From assembly GCA_009760885.1 (NCBI GenBank), contig CM019715.1:24889642-24953641 (forward strand): a stretch of 64,000 bases of DNA, written 5' to 3'. The notes below the pieces were generated by a model. The model was not told where the DNA came from. It saw only the letters and a list, made by a program, of their open reading frames with translations, and did not search any database. A program made the position numbers and the translations under genes. Each line of letters begins with the position of its first letter. Position 1 is the stretch's first letter. Below, piece by piece: positions 1 through 64,000 of this stretch. The stretch comes from Achatina immaculata. Lineage: Eukaryota; Mollusca; Gastropoda; Stylommatophora; Achatinidae.

Positions 1-945
1 TGAGATACCCATGTATCACCGCCGGGTGAGAAGTGGTTGCCCATCCAGTCCAGGGGTTGGACTTTCTCACCGGAAAACCTCAGCGTGATTAGGATACGCA
101 AACATCCCCGCCGGGTGAGAGGTGGTTGCCTATCTAGACTTCCCTGGTCCAGTGTCTCCGACTTCAGCATTTTGCGGTCGTGGCCGCTATCCTTCCTAGT
201 TGTGACCAGGATGGAGCTTTTGTCCAGGAGGACGAATCCTCGCCACTAGTGACTTCTACCCCTGGGTTGAGCCGGTTTAGGCATTATCCCAGTATGGGCG
301 TGTTTGGGACGGGACCGACCTCTAGAGCAGAGGTACTGTGACATGCATAGCCTTCAAGATTCACCCCTGGTATGAGCCGGTTTAGGCAAAATTCACCAGT
401 ATGGGTGTTTATCAGGCGTTACCGACCTCTAGAGCGGAGGTGGCATGACATGTCTAGCCATCAAGTTCCACCCCTGGTGTGTGCCTGTTTAGGCATATTT
501 CACCAGTGTAGGTGTATTTCGGACGTGGGCGGCCTCTAGAGCAGAGGTGCCGTGGTATAGCTCTCGTAGCGATACTACTGGACATACCGGTTAAACTTCA
601 CTTTCCACCACCTTTTCCCATCGGCTCCGCACAGCAACCTTTATTTCTTTTCCGCAATTACTTCCTTAACCGGGAGGAGCTTCACTCCACGCACGGCATT
701 TGAACAGTCTCGCCAGCAGTGAGACAAGCCGGTTCATGCATTTCACCCGACATGACTGCACTCAGGACGTGGCCGACCTCCAGACCAGAGGTGCCGTGAT
801 TTGACTGTTTGCTTCGCTTTATCCTTTCTACTACCTTTTCCGCAGTGATGCTGCACGGCAACCTCATTTGCAAATTTCTTCATTGGCCGGGAGGAGCACC
901 CTCCACGCGCGGCAGCTGAAGATCTCGCCAACAGCGGATCGACAT
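1..945. repeat. GC-rich tandem repeats beside the 18S fragment
   Basis: Three sets of degenerate direct repeats are visible. A unit starting CCGCCGGGTGAGA occurs near 20 and 110 (period about 90). A unit with ACCCCTGG, GAGCCGG, GTTTAGGCA and ACCTCTAGAGC occurs three times, at about 257, 362 and 469 (period about 106). A longer unit of about 223 bp runs from about 510 to 720 and again to 930, sharing CACCTTTTCC-like and CGGGAGGAGC blocks. Composition is much more GC-rich than the surrounding introns. The array abuts the truncated 18S sequence, so it could be rDNA intergenic-spacer repeats or an unrelated satellite. No convincing protein-coding signal was seen. Confidence 0.6.
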
Positions 946-1283
946 TTGATAGGGCAGACATTTGAAAGATGCGTCACCGGCACAGAAGGCCATGCGATCA
1001 GCACAAAGTTATCCAGAGTCACCAGTTGGGACGCCGCGCCTCACGAAGGGCAATGACGATTGGTTTTGAACTAATAAAAGCGCTCTTTCCACGAGGGTCG
1101 GAGCTTGGTAAGCATGTATTAGCTCTAGAATTGCCACAGTTATCCAAGTAGGATCGTGTCATCTAAGGAACCTCGACTGATTTAATGAGCCATTCGCGGT
1201 TTCACCGTGAGACAGTGTGAACTTAGACATGCATGGCTTAATCTTTGAGACAAGCATATGACTACTGGCAGGATCAACCAGAT
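946..1283 (-). rRNA. 18S rRNA, 5'-terminal fragment (about 338 nt)
   Basis: On the minus strand the sequence starts with the universal 18S 5' end (CTGGTTGATCCTGCCAGTAG). It continues through CATATGCTTGTCTCAAAG, the AAACCGCGAATGGCTCATTA block, AGCTAATACATGC, and on to CATCTTTCAAATGTCTGCCC. After CCCTATCAA it leaves the 18S sequence and enters the tandem repeats. Only about the first 330 of some 1,800 nt are present, so this is a fragment and not a working rRNA gene. It lies in the intron before the first visible COPA exon, antisense to COPA. The block CTTAGATGACACGATCC supports a molluscan, possibly caenogastropod, origin; that comes from memory of 18S sequences, not a search. Confidence 0.92.
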
Positions 1284-1769
1284 AGCTTTCTTCACCGAAC
1301 CTTTGTCGGATATCTGCCGACAGACCGACGCGGGGCAAGGGAGACAGCGCTCTGCTCAGAGCGGATCCCTTTCGACCCCGGCGGCGTTTCAATTCCTTTA
1401 ACCGGCGGGGGCGGCTCTCTCTGCTCTAACGAGCGGATAAGAAAGCCTGGCCACCCACAAACAACACACGTTACATACTGCAGACCCGATACTCTTTGCG
1501 AGAGATGGGCCAATTTCGAGACCATCATTCGACAAAACCGTACTACATCGTTAGCACGAACCTGGCTCGCTAGCCGTTTACATGGTTCGCTCGACGGACA
1601 AACCACTTGCTTCTGCATCGAAACACCTTAACTCTCGCCGTCCGGGAAGGGAGCGAAAGCCTGTCTCCCCACGCACGGAACTCGAGAGCGCTTTTTCGCC
1701 AAAAGAACGGTCGGCCTGCGCAACAGCAACCGCCCGCGCTGTGCAGGTCGGCGCAGCTATGCGCGGCTG
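1284..1769 (-). other. Probable 5' external transcribed spacer of rDNA
   Basis: GC-rich sequence directly upstream, on the rRNA strand, of the 18S 5' end. It differs sharply from the AT-rich intron that begins near 1770. Open frames here in several registers reflect low stop-codon density in GC-rich DNA, not genes. Its position makes 5' ETS the simplest reading, and the upstream spacer promoter may be truncated. The ETS identity is inferred from adjacency only. Confidence 0.6.
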
Positions 1770-1833
1770 ACATTATAGGCAATAACTTTATTGATTTCAT
1801 ATCAAAGTGAATTCTTTTAAATTTCTGTTCCAG

Positions 1834-56616
<54,783 letters not shown>

Positions 56617-57401
56617 GTAATTCTTGGTTTTTTCTTTTCACACATCTCAGAAAATTTGCATCTCCTAGTTGATGTGTGTTTAAATAGACATTACTAGTTG
56701 TGTGATATTCAGGATCTTGAATTGATTGTCATCAGTGACAAGAACCAACTGGAAACATTTTTCGTTTTTTTTGACAGATGACTTTTCATATGGAAGTTAA
56801 CTTATTCCCCTCAGGGAAAAAAAACACAGGCGTTACGTTCGTACAGGCAAACATTACATTATCGAGCAGGTGTTGTGATATTTTTTGGGTCCCTCTCTAA
56901 AATTAATTTTAACAAACTAAATCTGCGTTCAAAATAAGTGTATCACATATCAAAATAGGTGGAATTGAATGAGGATTTCGTAAATGTAGTTATTTGTCAA
57001 AGAAAGAGAACTGGTGAGAAAAAATTGAAAAGTTGAGCACAAAAAAAGAATTTTTATTTTGGACTGAGAAAAAAAAATTATGTTCTACTTACCCTCAGTC
57101 TGAATATATTCCAAGTGAATATAAATCTAACTTCGGCACATTTTGTTGTGAAATCCATATGAATTACATCTAATATACATTATATCTCTTTTCAGCAAAA
57201 AAAAAAAAAATTATGACACACAAATAAAATTGTTTTCTACTTACTATCAGAGCTGTAAATATCAACTAGAAAAATGCAATATGAAGATAAAAGGAATTCC
57301 TCACATGAAATGTAAAAACTGGAGAAATTTTCAGAACTACAAACACAAACACAACAGAAAACATTCAGAACTCGATTTGCAGATCAACCAAATGCAACTG
57401 C

Positions 57402-57630
57402 CATTTTGGAAAATTTGAGTGGCCCTGAAAAGGGCTGTTACAGGGCCGAAGGCTCCTCTTTCCTGAGCAATTGCCATTTTGAAAATTTGGGTGGCCCTCA
57501 AAAGGGCCATTACAGGGCTGCTGTTGGCTGGAATGAAGGCTCCTCTTTCCTAAGCAGTTGCTAATCTTGACAATGTGGGTGGCCCTCAAAAGGGCCATTA
57601 CAGGGCTGCTGTTGGCTGGGGTGAAGGCTA
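57402..57630 (-). promoter_or_regulatory. Three tandem histone-type 3' stem-loops
   Basis: On minus: GGCCCTTTTGAGGGCC at 57596-57581 and again at 57508-57493, each followed by ACCCA; a third, AGCCCTTTTCAGGGCC, at 57436-57421 is followed by ACTCA. Each is a 6-bp (third: 5-bp) stem with a 4-nt U-rich loop, the size and sequence of the metazoan histone mRNA stem-loop. Downstream of the first two is AGGAAAGAGGAGCC, containing AAAGAG like the U7-binding element, about 30 nt beyond the stem. Repeat spacing is 88 and 72 bp. They lie about 400 nt past the piggyBac stop codon, on the same strand. No histone gene is adjacent. Function is inferred. Confidence 0.7.
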
Positions 57631-57689
57631 AAAAATTATATACATGAAAAATGAAAAAAAATATTATACACAGAATATATGTACAACAC

Positions 57690-57900
57690 ATGAACACTGT
57701 ACATCACACTGTCATCTACTGTCTCCAGTCCAAGTAATAGTATAAAACTGTCAGTATGTGGTCTGTACACAATATGTCATATTTACATGATAAAAAAAGT
57801 ATACAAAAAAATTAGCTGTCAATATATACAATACAGGTACAACAACACTAGTCTTCTGCTGTCTCCAGTCAAGGAATCAGTCACCTACAGAATAAAAATG
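57690..57900. repeat. Two diverged copies of a unit of about 130 bp
   Basis: CTACTGTCTCCAGTCCAAGT (near 57717) and CTGCTGTCTCCAGTCAAGGA (near 57857), with similar flanks, lie between the transposase stop and the stem-loop repeats. Confidence 0.55.
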
Positions 57901-59744
57901 GTCAGGTTAGACAGAGATGTCAAGGGTGGCTCAGACAGTAAAATGTAGAAAGCACAGGCAAATGAAGTATTTGTGCTAGAATGCAGTGGTATCATGCTCA
58001 GTATGACTCATGATACTCCTTGAAACATTTCTTTGGACACAGATGAGGTCTGTCTGAGCACTTAGTGCTGTAGTAATAGGTGCGGACTATTTTGTCTGCC
58101 TCTATCAGTATAAACACTGTTTACGAGAATCTTTCATGTCAGTCAATGAGCACCTTGGTGGTATTCTGAGACAGGAGGATGTGCTACTGCTCCCGTTTGC
58201 CTGGGAGCAGTATACTAACTTCTGGAATGAAGCTGCTTTCTGCCAAGGATACCAAACCTTCAGTAAGCTGGTTCTTGAAGAAAGCAAATATAAAGTGTGA
58301 GCATTCACCTGTGTTATTTCAAAAATCCAGTTGAATATTTTCTTCCACCACTTTACTTTCTAGAATTCATACCATAGTATGAAACTTTTTGGTCAGCTCT
58401 GTCACATCCATTCATACACATATTATATGTGTGAATGATCTCTGGTTTCTGGACTTCTTGCTGTCCTTCGATAAGAGGAACAGTGACAGCTTTTCCATGT
58501 GTTATAACCACATGAACAGGCTTCTTTGACTTTTTGTTTGTCCAGGAAACCATCATCTTTGACATGGTAACAGGCTTTTTTTCCTAAAGTCTTCAGCTGC
58601 AGAGAAAAGCCCTTGCGATTGATATTTAAGGTCCCAGTGTAATTGTGGCCTTTCGACAGAGATAATCAACCAGAGGAAGACTGGTATAATACCTGTCTGC
58701 AGATATATGATGAGAAGCACTGGCTGCAAAAGTGTCTGAAAAACATTCACAGTTGACTTGGACTGTCATTAGTGGCAGGGTCACAGGAGGTTTTCTTCCC
58801 AAAAAATATCAGCAGGTTAAACACGTAACCTATCTTGGAGTCACAAAGGCCGTAGGTCTTGATGTGGCTTCTTGCTAGCATTATATTGTTTGTGACTCCA
58901 GCGTCCCTTGTAGCCAGTTACCATTTCATCAATACTTATGTCTTTGAAAGGGTAAAAGGCTGCCTGAAAAGATGCCAGCAGCTGATTGACAAAAGGTAAT
59001 TTGGCTTTACCTTCACTATCAGCTTCACCAACATGCAGCATAGTGCTGTATATCATCAGAAACTGATCCCTAGTAAACATTGCCTAAAAAATGGTGTATG
59101 CAGATGGCCTATGGTGATCCAGTAGTCACTGATTTTCGGTTTAGGTTGCATGCTCATTGGAAGTGATTGTGGCCATGAACGTAACACATTTCATGGCAGC
59201 CAATAGGTGTCCATGCAGAATCATTACTACCATCACCTGCTTGGCTAAGTTTCATATGAGCATAAACATTTATGCTGGCTATGAGGCTGTCCAAAATATC
59301 TATTGTGAACAGTGCAAGGAAAAACCCCAGTGGTGTCCGGTCATTGTCAGCATCTAACAGAATACTACTGCCAGCATTATTGCTGCTAGGAGTTCCTAGC
59401 TCTTCATTCATCTGTGCTTCTTTCCAGTTCGAAACTGGATTTTTATTTGCTCTCTGAGCTGCAGAAACACTAGTTCTAGGTCGTTTCACAGGTGGAGGAC
59501 TTATCCTGCTATTCGGTTCAGCAAGAACTAGAACTAGTTGAAGTCCAGCTGTCAGAGTCACTTTCACTATCACTATCCCCGTCACTTTCACCATCATTAT
59601 CAGCAGAACTACAGATTCACTAGAAGTAACTACTTGTTCATCCTCGTCAGAACTTGATTATGTCCTTTCTGTCACCTATAATCTTAAATAAATTCAAAGC
59701 TGCCTTTGCACTATCTCTAACAGGCCTACCACTACCTGAATATG

Positions 59745-60125
59745 TAGCATTTACATTCAAAGATATTTATGTGTTACTCAGCTGTTTTGTTAAGTGTCCA
59801 GGTCTCACAGGCATATATTGCAATGGGAAAGATGTATGCTGTTAAAAATCTTATTTTTGTAGTTCTGTCTGTTCCTCTCCACACATTCTTTAGTTGTTTT
59901 ACTTTCTGAAGAGCGATAGGTGTCCTTCTTTTAATTTCCCTCATTGTATTTCCATTATTAATATTGATCCAAGATATTCAGAACTCTCAAGTTCTTCCAA
60001 TTTTTCCTCATTGATACATATTTCAGCTGCCTTATTTGTTTTGTTGGTTGTCATCACTTTAGTTTTCTTTGCACCCAGAAAGTTCATAGAGGTTTTGCTC
60101 TGCACTTTTCTTACAGACTGACATA
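59745..60125 (-). mobile_element. LINE-A fragment
   Basis: Minus strand from the AEKHI region back to the SVRK codons; contains KVMTTNKTNKAAEICINEEK and EELESSEYLGS (59941-60132). Truncated on both sides. Confidence 0.85.
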
Positions 60126-60336
60126 AGTACATGTCATAAAATGCTACATATACTCAGTATTCTTTTATACTATAGAAGCCTGGACCTTGAATAAAACAGC
60201 AGAAAAGAGAATTGAGGCAGTTGTAACCGCAACTAATCGGAAACTGGCAACGTCACACTCAAGGCATTGCCATATGTGCTCCACCTTTCATTAGAAAAGG
60301 GATGGCGACTGCAGTAAAACTGGTTTAAATAAAAAA

Positions 60337-62289
60337 GGTAGATAGAGGTGTATGGTGCAGTTTTACAAAGTGAGGGAGGGAGTGAGTAAAGTGAGAAAAA
60401 ATGAATAGAAAGTATGAGAATGTATAAATGAAAAACATACAACATCCTATATTTCGGCGTGAGCCTTTTACAAGGATTACGTACACAATGAGACAACAAC
60501 AAAAAAAAACCAAAAAACCGAAAACTTATCTTAATGTGGCCTGCTCCAGAAGTAAAAAGCAGAGAAGTGTGTGTCTTAGAAGGACCACGTGGACCACACA
60601 TCCGATAGAGCCAGTCGTAAATAAGAGGTGGAGAGAGAGGAGGAAAACAAGTGGTAGAAAGGGGTGGGGGGGAGGCAATAGAGACATAATAGCCGCTAGA
60701 GAAGAAGGTATCAGGGGGAGTGGGGGAAGGTGAAGCGGAGAGATAATGAATGAAGAACATAAATACCTGCAGGGAGAAAATGTGAAACTGGTGAATAGGA
60801 CAAGACCCTATAAGCATCAATATGTTGCCAGAGAAGAAAGGAGGGTGGCGGTAGGGAGGGGTAGCTAGGAGGAAGAAAGTAGAGTAAAAAAAAAAAATAA
60901 AGAGAAGTGGAAAATTAAATAAGTTACAGAAAGCTGAAGACATTGTTAATTCCAACTGGGTGGAGACAGCCAGTCTGGAAAATAAGGTGCTGTTCTAGGA
61001 CCCTCCGAGATCATACATCAACAGAACAAGAGCGGATCGCACTAACAGGAATGTCCTGTTTTCCCCTATGGTTGCTAAGGCAAAAATGTTTAGTCACAGG
61101 TGTCCAGGCCCTCTTAGAAATATCATTGAGATGCTGGCGAAATCGATCTCCTAAGCGTAAGCCAGTCTCATCTATGTACTTCAAACTGCAACGTTTGCAC
61201 ATAATAGCATAAATAACATTGCGTGAAGTACATGTGAAACCCTACTGAACTGATAACATGGACATAGGGAAGGAGATCTGGCTAGCCTCAGTAACAAACG
61301 GACAACTGTTGCATCTGTGGCATCCGCAAAGTCTGGTACCATAAAAAGTGTCATCTGTCTTAAGATGACTACGAATTAAAAGGTCCCTGAGGTTCTTGTC
61401 CCGTCTGTAGGCTACCAGTGGGGGTTCCCCAAAAAGTTCACGTGTATCAGACCCGGTCTGGAGATGATGGAGATGGTGAAACAGTATGTTTTTAACTGCC
61501 AAGCTATGAGGGTGGTACATGAGTACCAGTTTAACTCTGTCCGAGCTACAGTGCGGTTTAGGAGTGAGGGCTTGTTGCCGCGATATATGGCTGATGCGGT
61601 TCCAAGATGACAAGAGAACATGTTCTGGATAGCCGCGTTGATGGAAGAAGTCTAGTATTTTATGGCCTTGATCCTGGAAATCCAAATCCTCATTACACAA
61701 ACGTCGCAACCTAAGAAGCTGGGAAAAAGGAATAGAGTCCTTACACGATCTGGGATGGGAGGAAGAGTACAGGAGGTAGCTGTGAGAGTCTGTAGGTTTA
61801 TAGTGGATAGAAGTAGTAAGCCCGGAAGGGCCGATGGTAACAGCAATGTCAAGAAAGTTAGCGGAAGTAGCAGAGACATGGAAGGTGAAAGAAATGACAG
61901 GATTGTACTCCTTAACAAAACTTCTCTAGCGGCTGTCATGTTTCTATTGCCTTTCCCCCACCCCACCCCTTTCTACCACTTGTTTTCCTCCTCTCTCTCC
62001 ACCTCTTTACGATTGGCTCTATCGGGTGTGTGGTCCACGTGGTCCTTCTAAGACATACACTTCTCCGCTTTTTACTTCTGAAGCAGGCCACATTAAGATA
62101 AGTTCTTCATTTTTTGGGGGGGTTTTTTTTTGTTGTTGTGTATGTAATCCTCGAAAAAGGCTCACGTCGAAGTATCGGATGTTGTATGTTTTTCATTTAT
62201 ACATTTTCATACTTTCTATTCGTATTTTCTCACTTTACGCACTCCCTACCTCACTTTGTAAAACTACACCATACACCTCTATCCACCTT
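60337..62289 (-). mobile_element. Penelope-like element with 370-bp terminal inverted repeats
   Basis: Terminal repeats at 60337-60704 and 61921-62289 are inverted copies (shared ends GGTGTATGGTG and GCCGCTAGAGAAG, with degenerate purine runs between). The unique core codes on minus. 61709-61242 gives SWNRISHISRQQALTPKPHC, AYRRDKNLRDLLIRSHLKTD and the cysteine linker TRLCGCHRCNSCPF. Then NVIYAIMCKRCSLKYIDETG and RFRQHLNDI..TPVTKHFCLSNHRGKQDI, the GIY-YIG nuclease, where the usual YIG reads YID. Only the end of the reverse transcriptase and the nuclease remain. Terminal repeats, direct or inverted, are known from Penelope elements. Confidence 0.88.
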
Positions 62290-62311
62290 TCTTTATAACA
62301 CTCATTGAAGA

Positions 62312-62895
62312 GTCCGCCTGCTGATGGAGCCAGTCACACACTAGTTGTGGATTACATACGCTAAACCACTTCTTTTGGGAAAATGTCCACTTCCCCTCTC
62401 TCCCCCAATTCAGTCATCCTCCTGATGTGATTGCTGTCATTCAATTCGATGTCATCCTCAGCGTACAGCCTATCCAAATGGTTCTTTCAGTCTCCTCCTT
62501 GTCCATTCGTTGGGTGTTGATGCCATGCCTGCCTTTCTCATTACCTTTGACTCCCACATGACCCAGCCAGTATATCCATGTCAAACTGGATCATGAGAGT
62601 GTAGGTGTAGGCAGCATCAAAAGCAATTTCCTGACTGGTGGAGCAGGACGACTTGCATGGGGGCAGTTGTAACACACTCTCAGACCATGTTACAGAAAAT
62701 CACATTTCTTCCACGAGGAGTTGGGATTGCATAGGCTCTTTATTTACTGGCAGCCAGCTTGGTGTTGCAGTAGACAACATAGTTCCATCCACTTTTTAGG
62801 CTTCGTGCCGTTAATCCGTCCAAGACATGTGGCTTGGAGTGATGCTGAATCTGTTCCTGCACCTGGGCTTGTGTTTTACCCTTAACTCAGTCTCG
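62312..62895 (-). mobile_element. LINE-F fragment (RNase H region), second copy
   Basis: Reverse-strand match to 16590-17190: the GGGTAAAACACAAGCCC end near 62880, the GTGTAGGCAGCAT stretch near 62605, and the CAGTGTGTGACTGGCTCC-type end at 62320. Frames are broken. Confidence 0.75.
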
Positions 62896-62916
62896 GCATC
62901 ATGGCCAAACTAAATC

Positions 62917-63690
62917 AGTCATCATCAGGTGCCGTGCCAACTAGCATTGGCTGTTATGCTTCTCTAGAGTACATGATCGATCATGCAGGCCATCAACTCA
63001 GTTGGTGATCTCCTCTCACACCATCCCACCAGACCGCCAAGTATCATTTCTCTTGGTCTTCCTCCTGATCTTGTTCATTCTATTTTTCCTGTTGTTATAA
63101 TATTTTCATTGCCCCCTCTTCTCATTGCATGTCCTGTGAAACTACATTGTCTCTCTATTTTGGACAAGATTTTTTGTAGGATACAATATTAACAACCTTC
63201 GGTATGCTGACGACACAACACTGATAGCTGAGAACCAACAAGACCTGCAAAATCTCTTGGATAAAGTCGCCAAAGAAAGTGAACAGAAAGGTCTTACTTT
63301 GAACATCAAAAAGACAGAGACTATGGTTATATCTAAGAAAAATTCTGAGTCCACCAACATGCAGTATAAAATTAAACTGAGCTATTTTAAAGCAGGTACA
63401 GAAATTCAAATACCTTGGAGCAGTAATAACTTCAGATAGGAAATGCAGAAAAGAAATTAAGAACAGAATAGGCCAAGCAAAGACTGCATGTCAAAGAATG
63501 AGAAACATCAAAATATCCTTATCAATGAATGTTATAAAACGAGTCCTAAAATGCTATATTGAACCTATCTTGTTATATGGAAGTGAATCATGGACAATAG
63601 GCAAGTCTGCACAAAAATCATTGGAAGCAGCAGAAGTGTGGTTTATTAGAAGAATGTTGCAAATTCCATAGGCAGCAAAAATAACTAACT
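62917..63690. mobile_element. LINE-C copy with inverted 5' part
   Basis: 62917-63172 is the LINE-C 3' end on minus (ATCATCAGGTGCCG, RGRPREM codons in reverse). 63177-63690 is the preceding part of the same element on plus: YNINNLRYADDTTLIAENQQ (intact YADD), LDKVAKESEQKGLTLNIKKT, then YIEPILLYGSESWTIGKSAQ. The two parts meet in head-to-head orientation and together are nearly collinear with LINE-C, lacking about 35 bp. Confidence 0.88.
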
Positions 63691-64000
63691 GGATCAGTAG
63701 ATTCTGTATATTTGATATTTTAGTCCATTCCAGGTGGATCTCCTTTGGGTCACAGACTGCTGACTGTGTTTCTTATGCCAGTTTGATACCTGGATCATGC
63801 AGTGAGTAACCTCAGTGTTTCTGAAGAGAACTCTCGCTCTGTGATATGAATCATGGACCTCAGAGTCGAGGATCATTGTGCCAAAACTACCTCAAAACTC
63901 TCCACTGTCACCAGTACTTTTCAACACATAAATCCCAGGATTTCACAACTGCACCAGAATAGCCCTGGCTGAATACTCACATATGTAGATGGCTTCCTGA
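63691..64000. other. Intron, nothing recognised
   Basis: Unassigned sequence up to the window end; no COPA exon and no known repeat was recognised. Confidence 0.5.

Larger units (their letters stand above)
56801..59690 (-). pseudogene. piggyBac transposase pseudogene with long 3' region
   Basis: DDE transposase of the piggyBac family, minus strand, in several frames. N-terminal acidic and Ser-rich part 59597-59154. Then FTRDQFLMIYSTMLHVGEAD and FKDISIDEMVTGYKGRWSHK (first catalytic Asp; 59080-58841), and ADRYYTSLPLVDYLCRKATI (second Asp; near 58700). CMNGCDRADQKVSYYGMNSR (third Asp; 58565-58353) precedes the cysteine-rich end TKCSDRPHLCPKKCFKEYHE, which ends in a stop at 57998-58000. All three Asp blocks survive but frameshifts separate them. 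The 3' region (57997 down to TTAA at 56797-56800) begins its left end CTTATTCCCCTCAGG, similar to the MITE ends. The 5' side is truncated before the LINE-A piece at 59745. Confidence 0.85.

Noticed and set aside
1245..1631. Long open frames over the 18S and ETS block
   Set aside because: They overlap rRNA and GC-rich spacer on both strands; low stop density explains them and there is no protein-family match.
57365..57697. 110-codon minus-strand frame across the stem-loop repeats
   Set aside because: Its repeats simply translate the tandem hairpin unit; there is no histone or other protein similarity.
60337..60704. Hammerhead ribozyme in the PLE terminal repeats
   Set aside because: Penelope elements can carry one, but the conserved CTGATGA and GAAA core was not found in either repeat by eye.

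Overview
The window is animal nuclear DNA, probably from a gastropod mollusc (inferred, moderate confidence). The lineage call rests on the 18S rRNA 5' end at 946-1283, which has the invertebrate/molluscan form, and on a gene with GT-AG introns buried in LINEs, Penelope-like elements, tRNA-derived SINEs, mariner, pogo/Tigger and piggyBac elements.

Only one host gene is visible: COPA (coatomer alpha subunit, COPI coat), plus strand. Nine internal exons (1834-1900, 4041-4116, 5975-6057, 19508-19647, 21915-22000, 31431-31569, 36031-36193, 54090-54236, 56427-56616) splice in one open frame into about 363 codons. They cover the end of the second beta-propeller and the start of the alpha-solenoid. 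Exons make up about 1.1 kb of 64 kb; both ends of the gene lie outside the window.

Most of the rest is transposon in introns. Local labels: LINE-A, -B, -C and -D are APE-type, RTE/BovB-like LINEs whose 3' ends run into short tandem repeats (A: ATGA; B: GA; C: ATG). LINE-E is a related degraded family. LINE-F and an I-like element carry RNase H domains.

Layout. 1-1769: GC-rich tandem repeats, an 18S fragment and probable 5' ETS, minus strand, ending about 65 bp before the first exon. 2.5-5.5 kb: LINE-A tail and a Penelope-like element (PLE). 6.6-13.8 kb: LINE-A and LINE-B copies in alternating orientation, plus a piggyBac remnant. 13.9-19 kb: TTAA-flanked MITE, LINE-D tail, RNase H LINE, Tigger remnant. 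20-25.2 kb: LINE-D copies. 25.2-30.3 kb: an old LINE-A holding five later insertions. 31.8-35.7 kb: LINE-B with a SINE and the second MITE. 36.6-39.2 kb: LINE-A with two insertions. 40-44.9 kb: PLE with a SINE, Tigger remnant, third MITE. 45.4-52.9 kb: LINE-D, -C, -A and -E, with a 398-bp miniature LINE-B. 55-56.2 kb: I-like LINE. 56.8-59.7 kb: piggyBac pseudogene. 60.3-62.3 kb: PLE with long terminal inverted repeats. 62.3-63.7 kb: RNase H LINE and an inverted LINE-C.

The most unusual signal is at 57402-57630. Downstream of the piggyBac transposase, on its strand, are three tandem copies of a hairpin closely matching the metazoan histone mRNA 3' stem-loop. Each hairpin is followed by an ACCCA/ACTCA flank, and two of the three also by an AAAGAG purine element like the U7 snRNP site. 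Other points: repeated insertion of LINE-A at one site inside LINE-A, a miniature LINE-B in the YADD codons of a LINE-A reverse transcriptase, and three TTAA-flanked MITEs whose ends resemble one end of that piggyBac.
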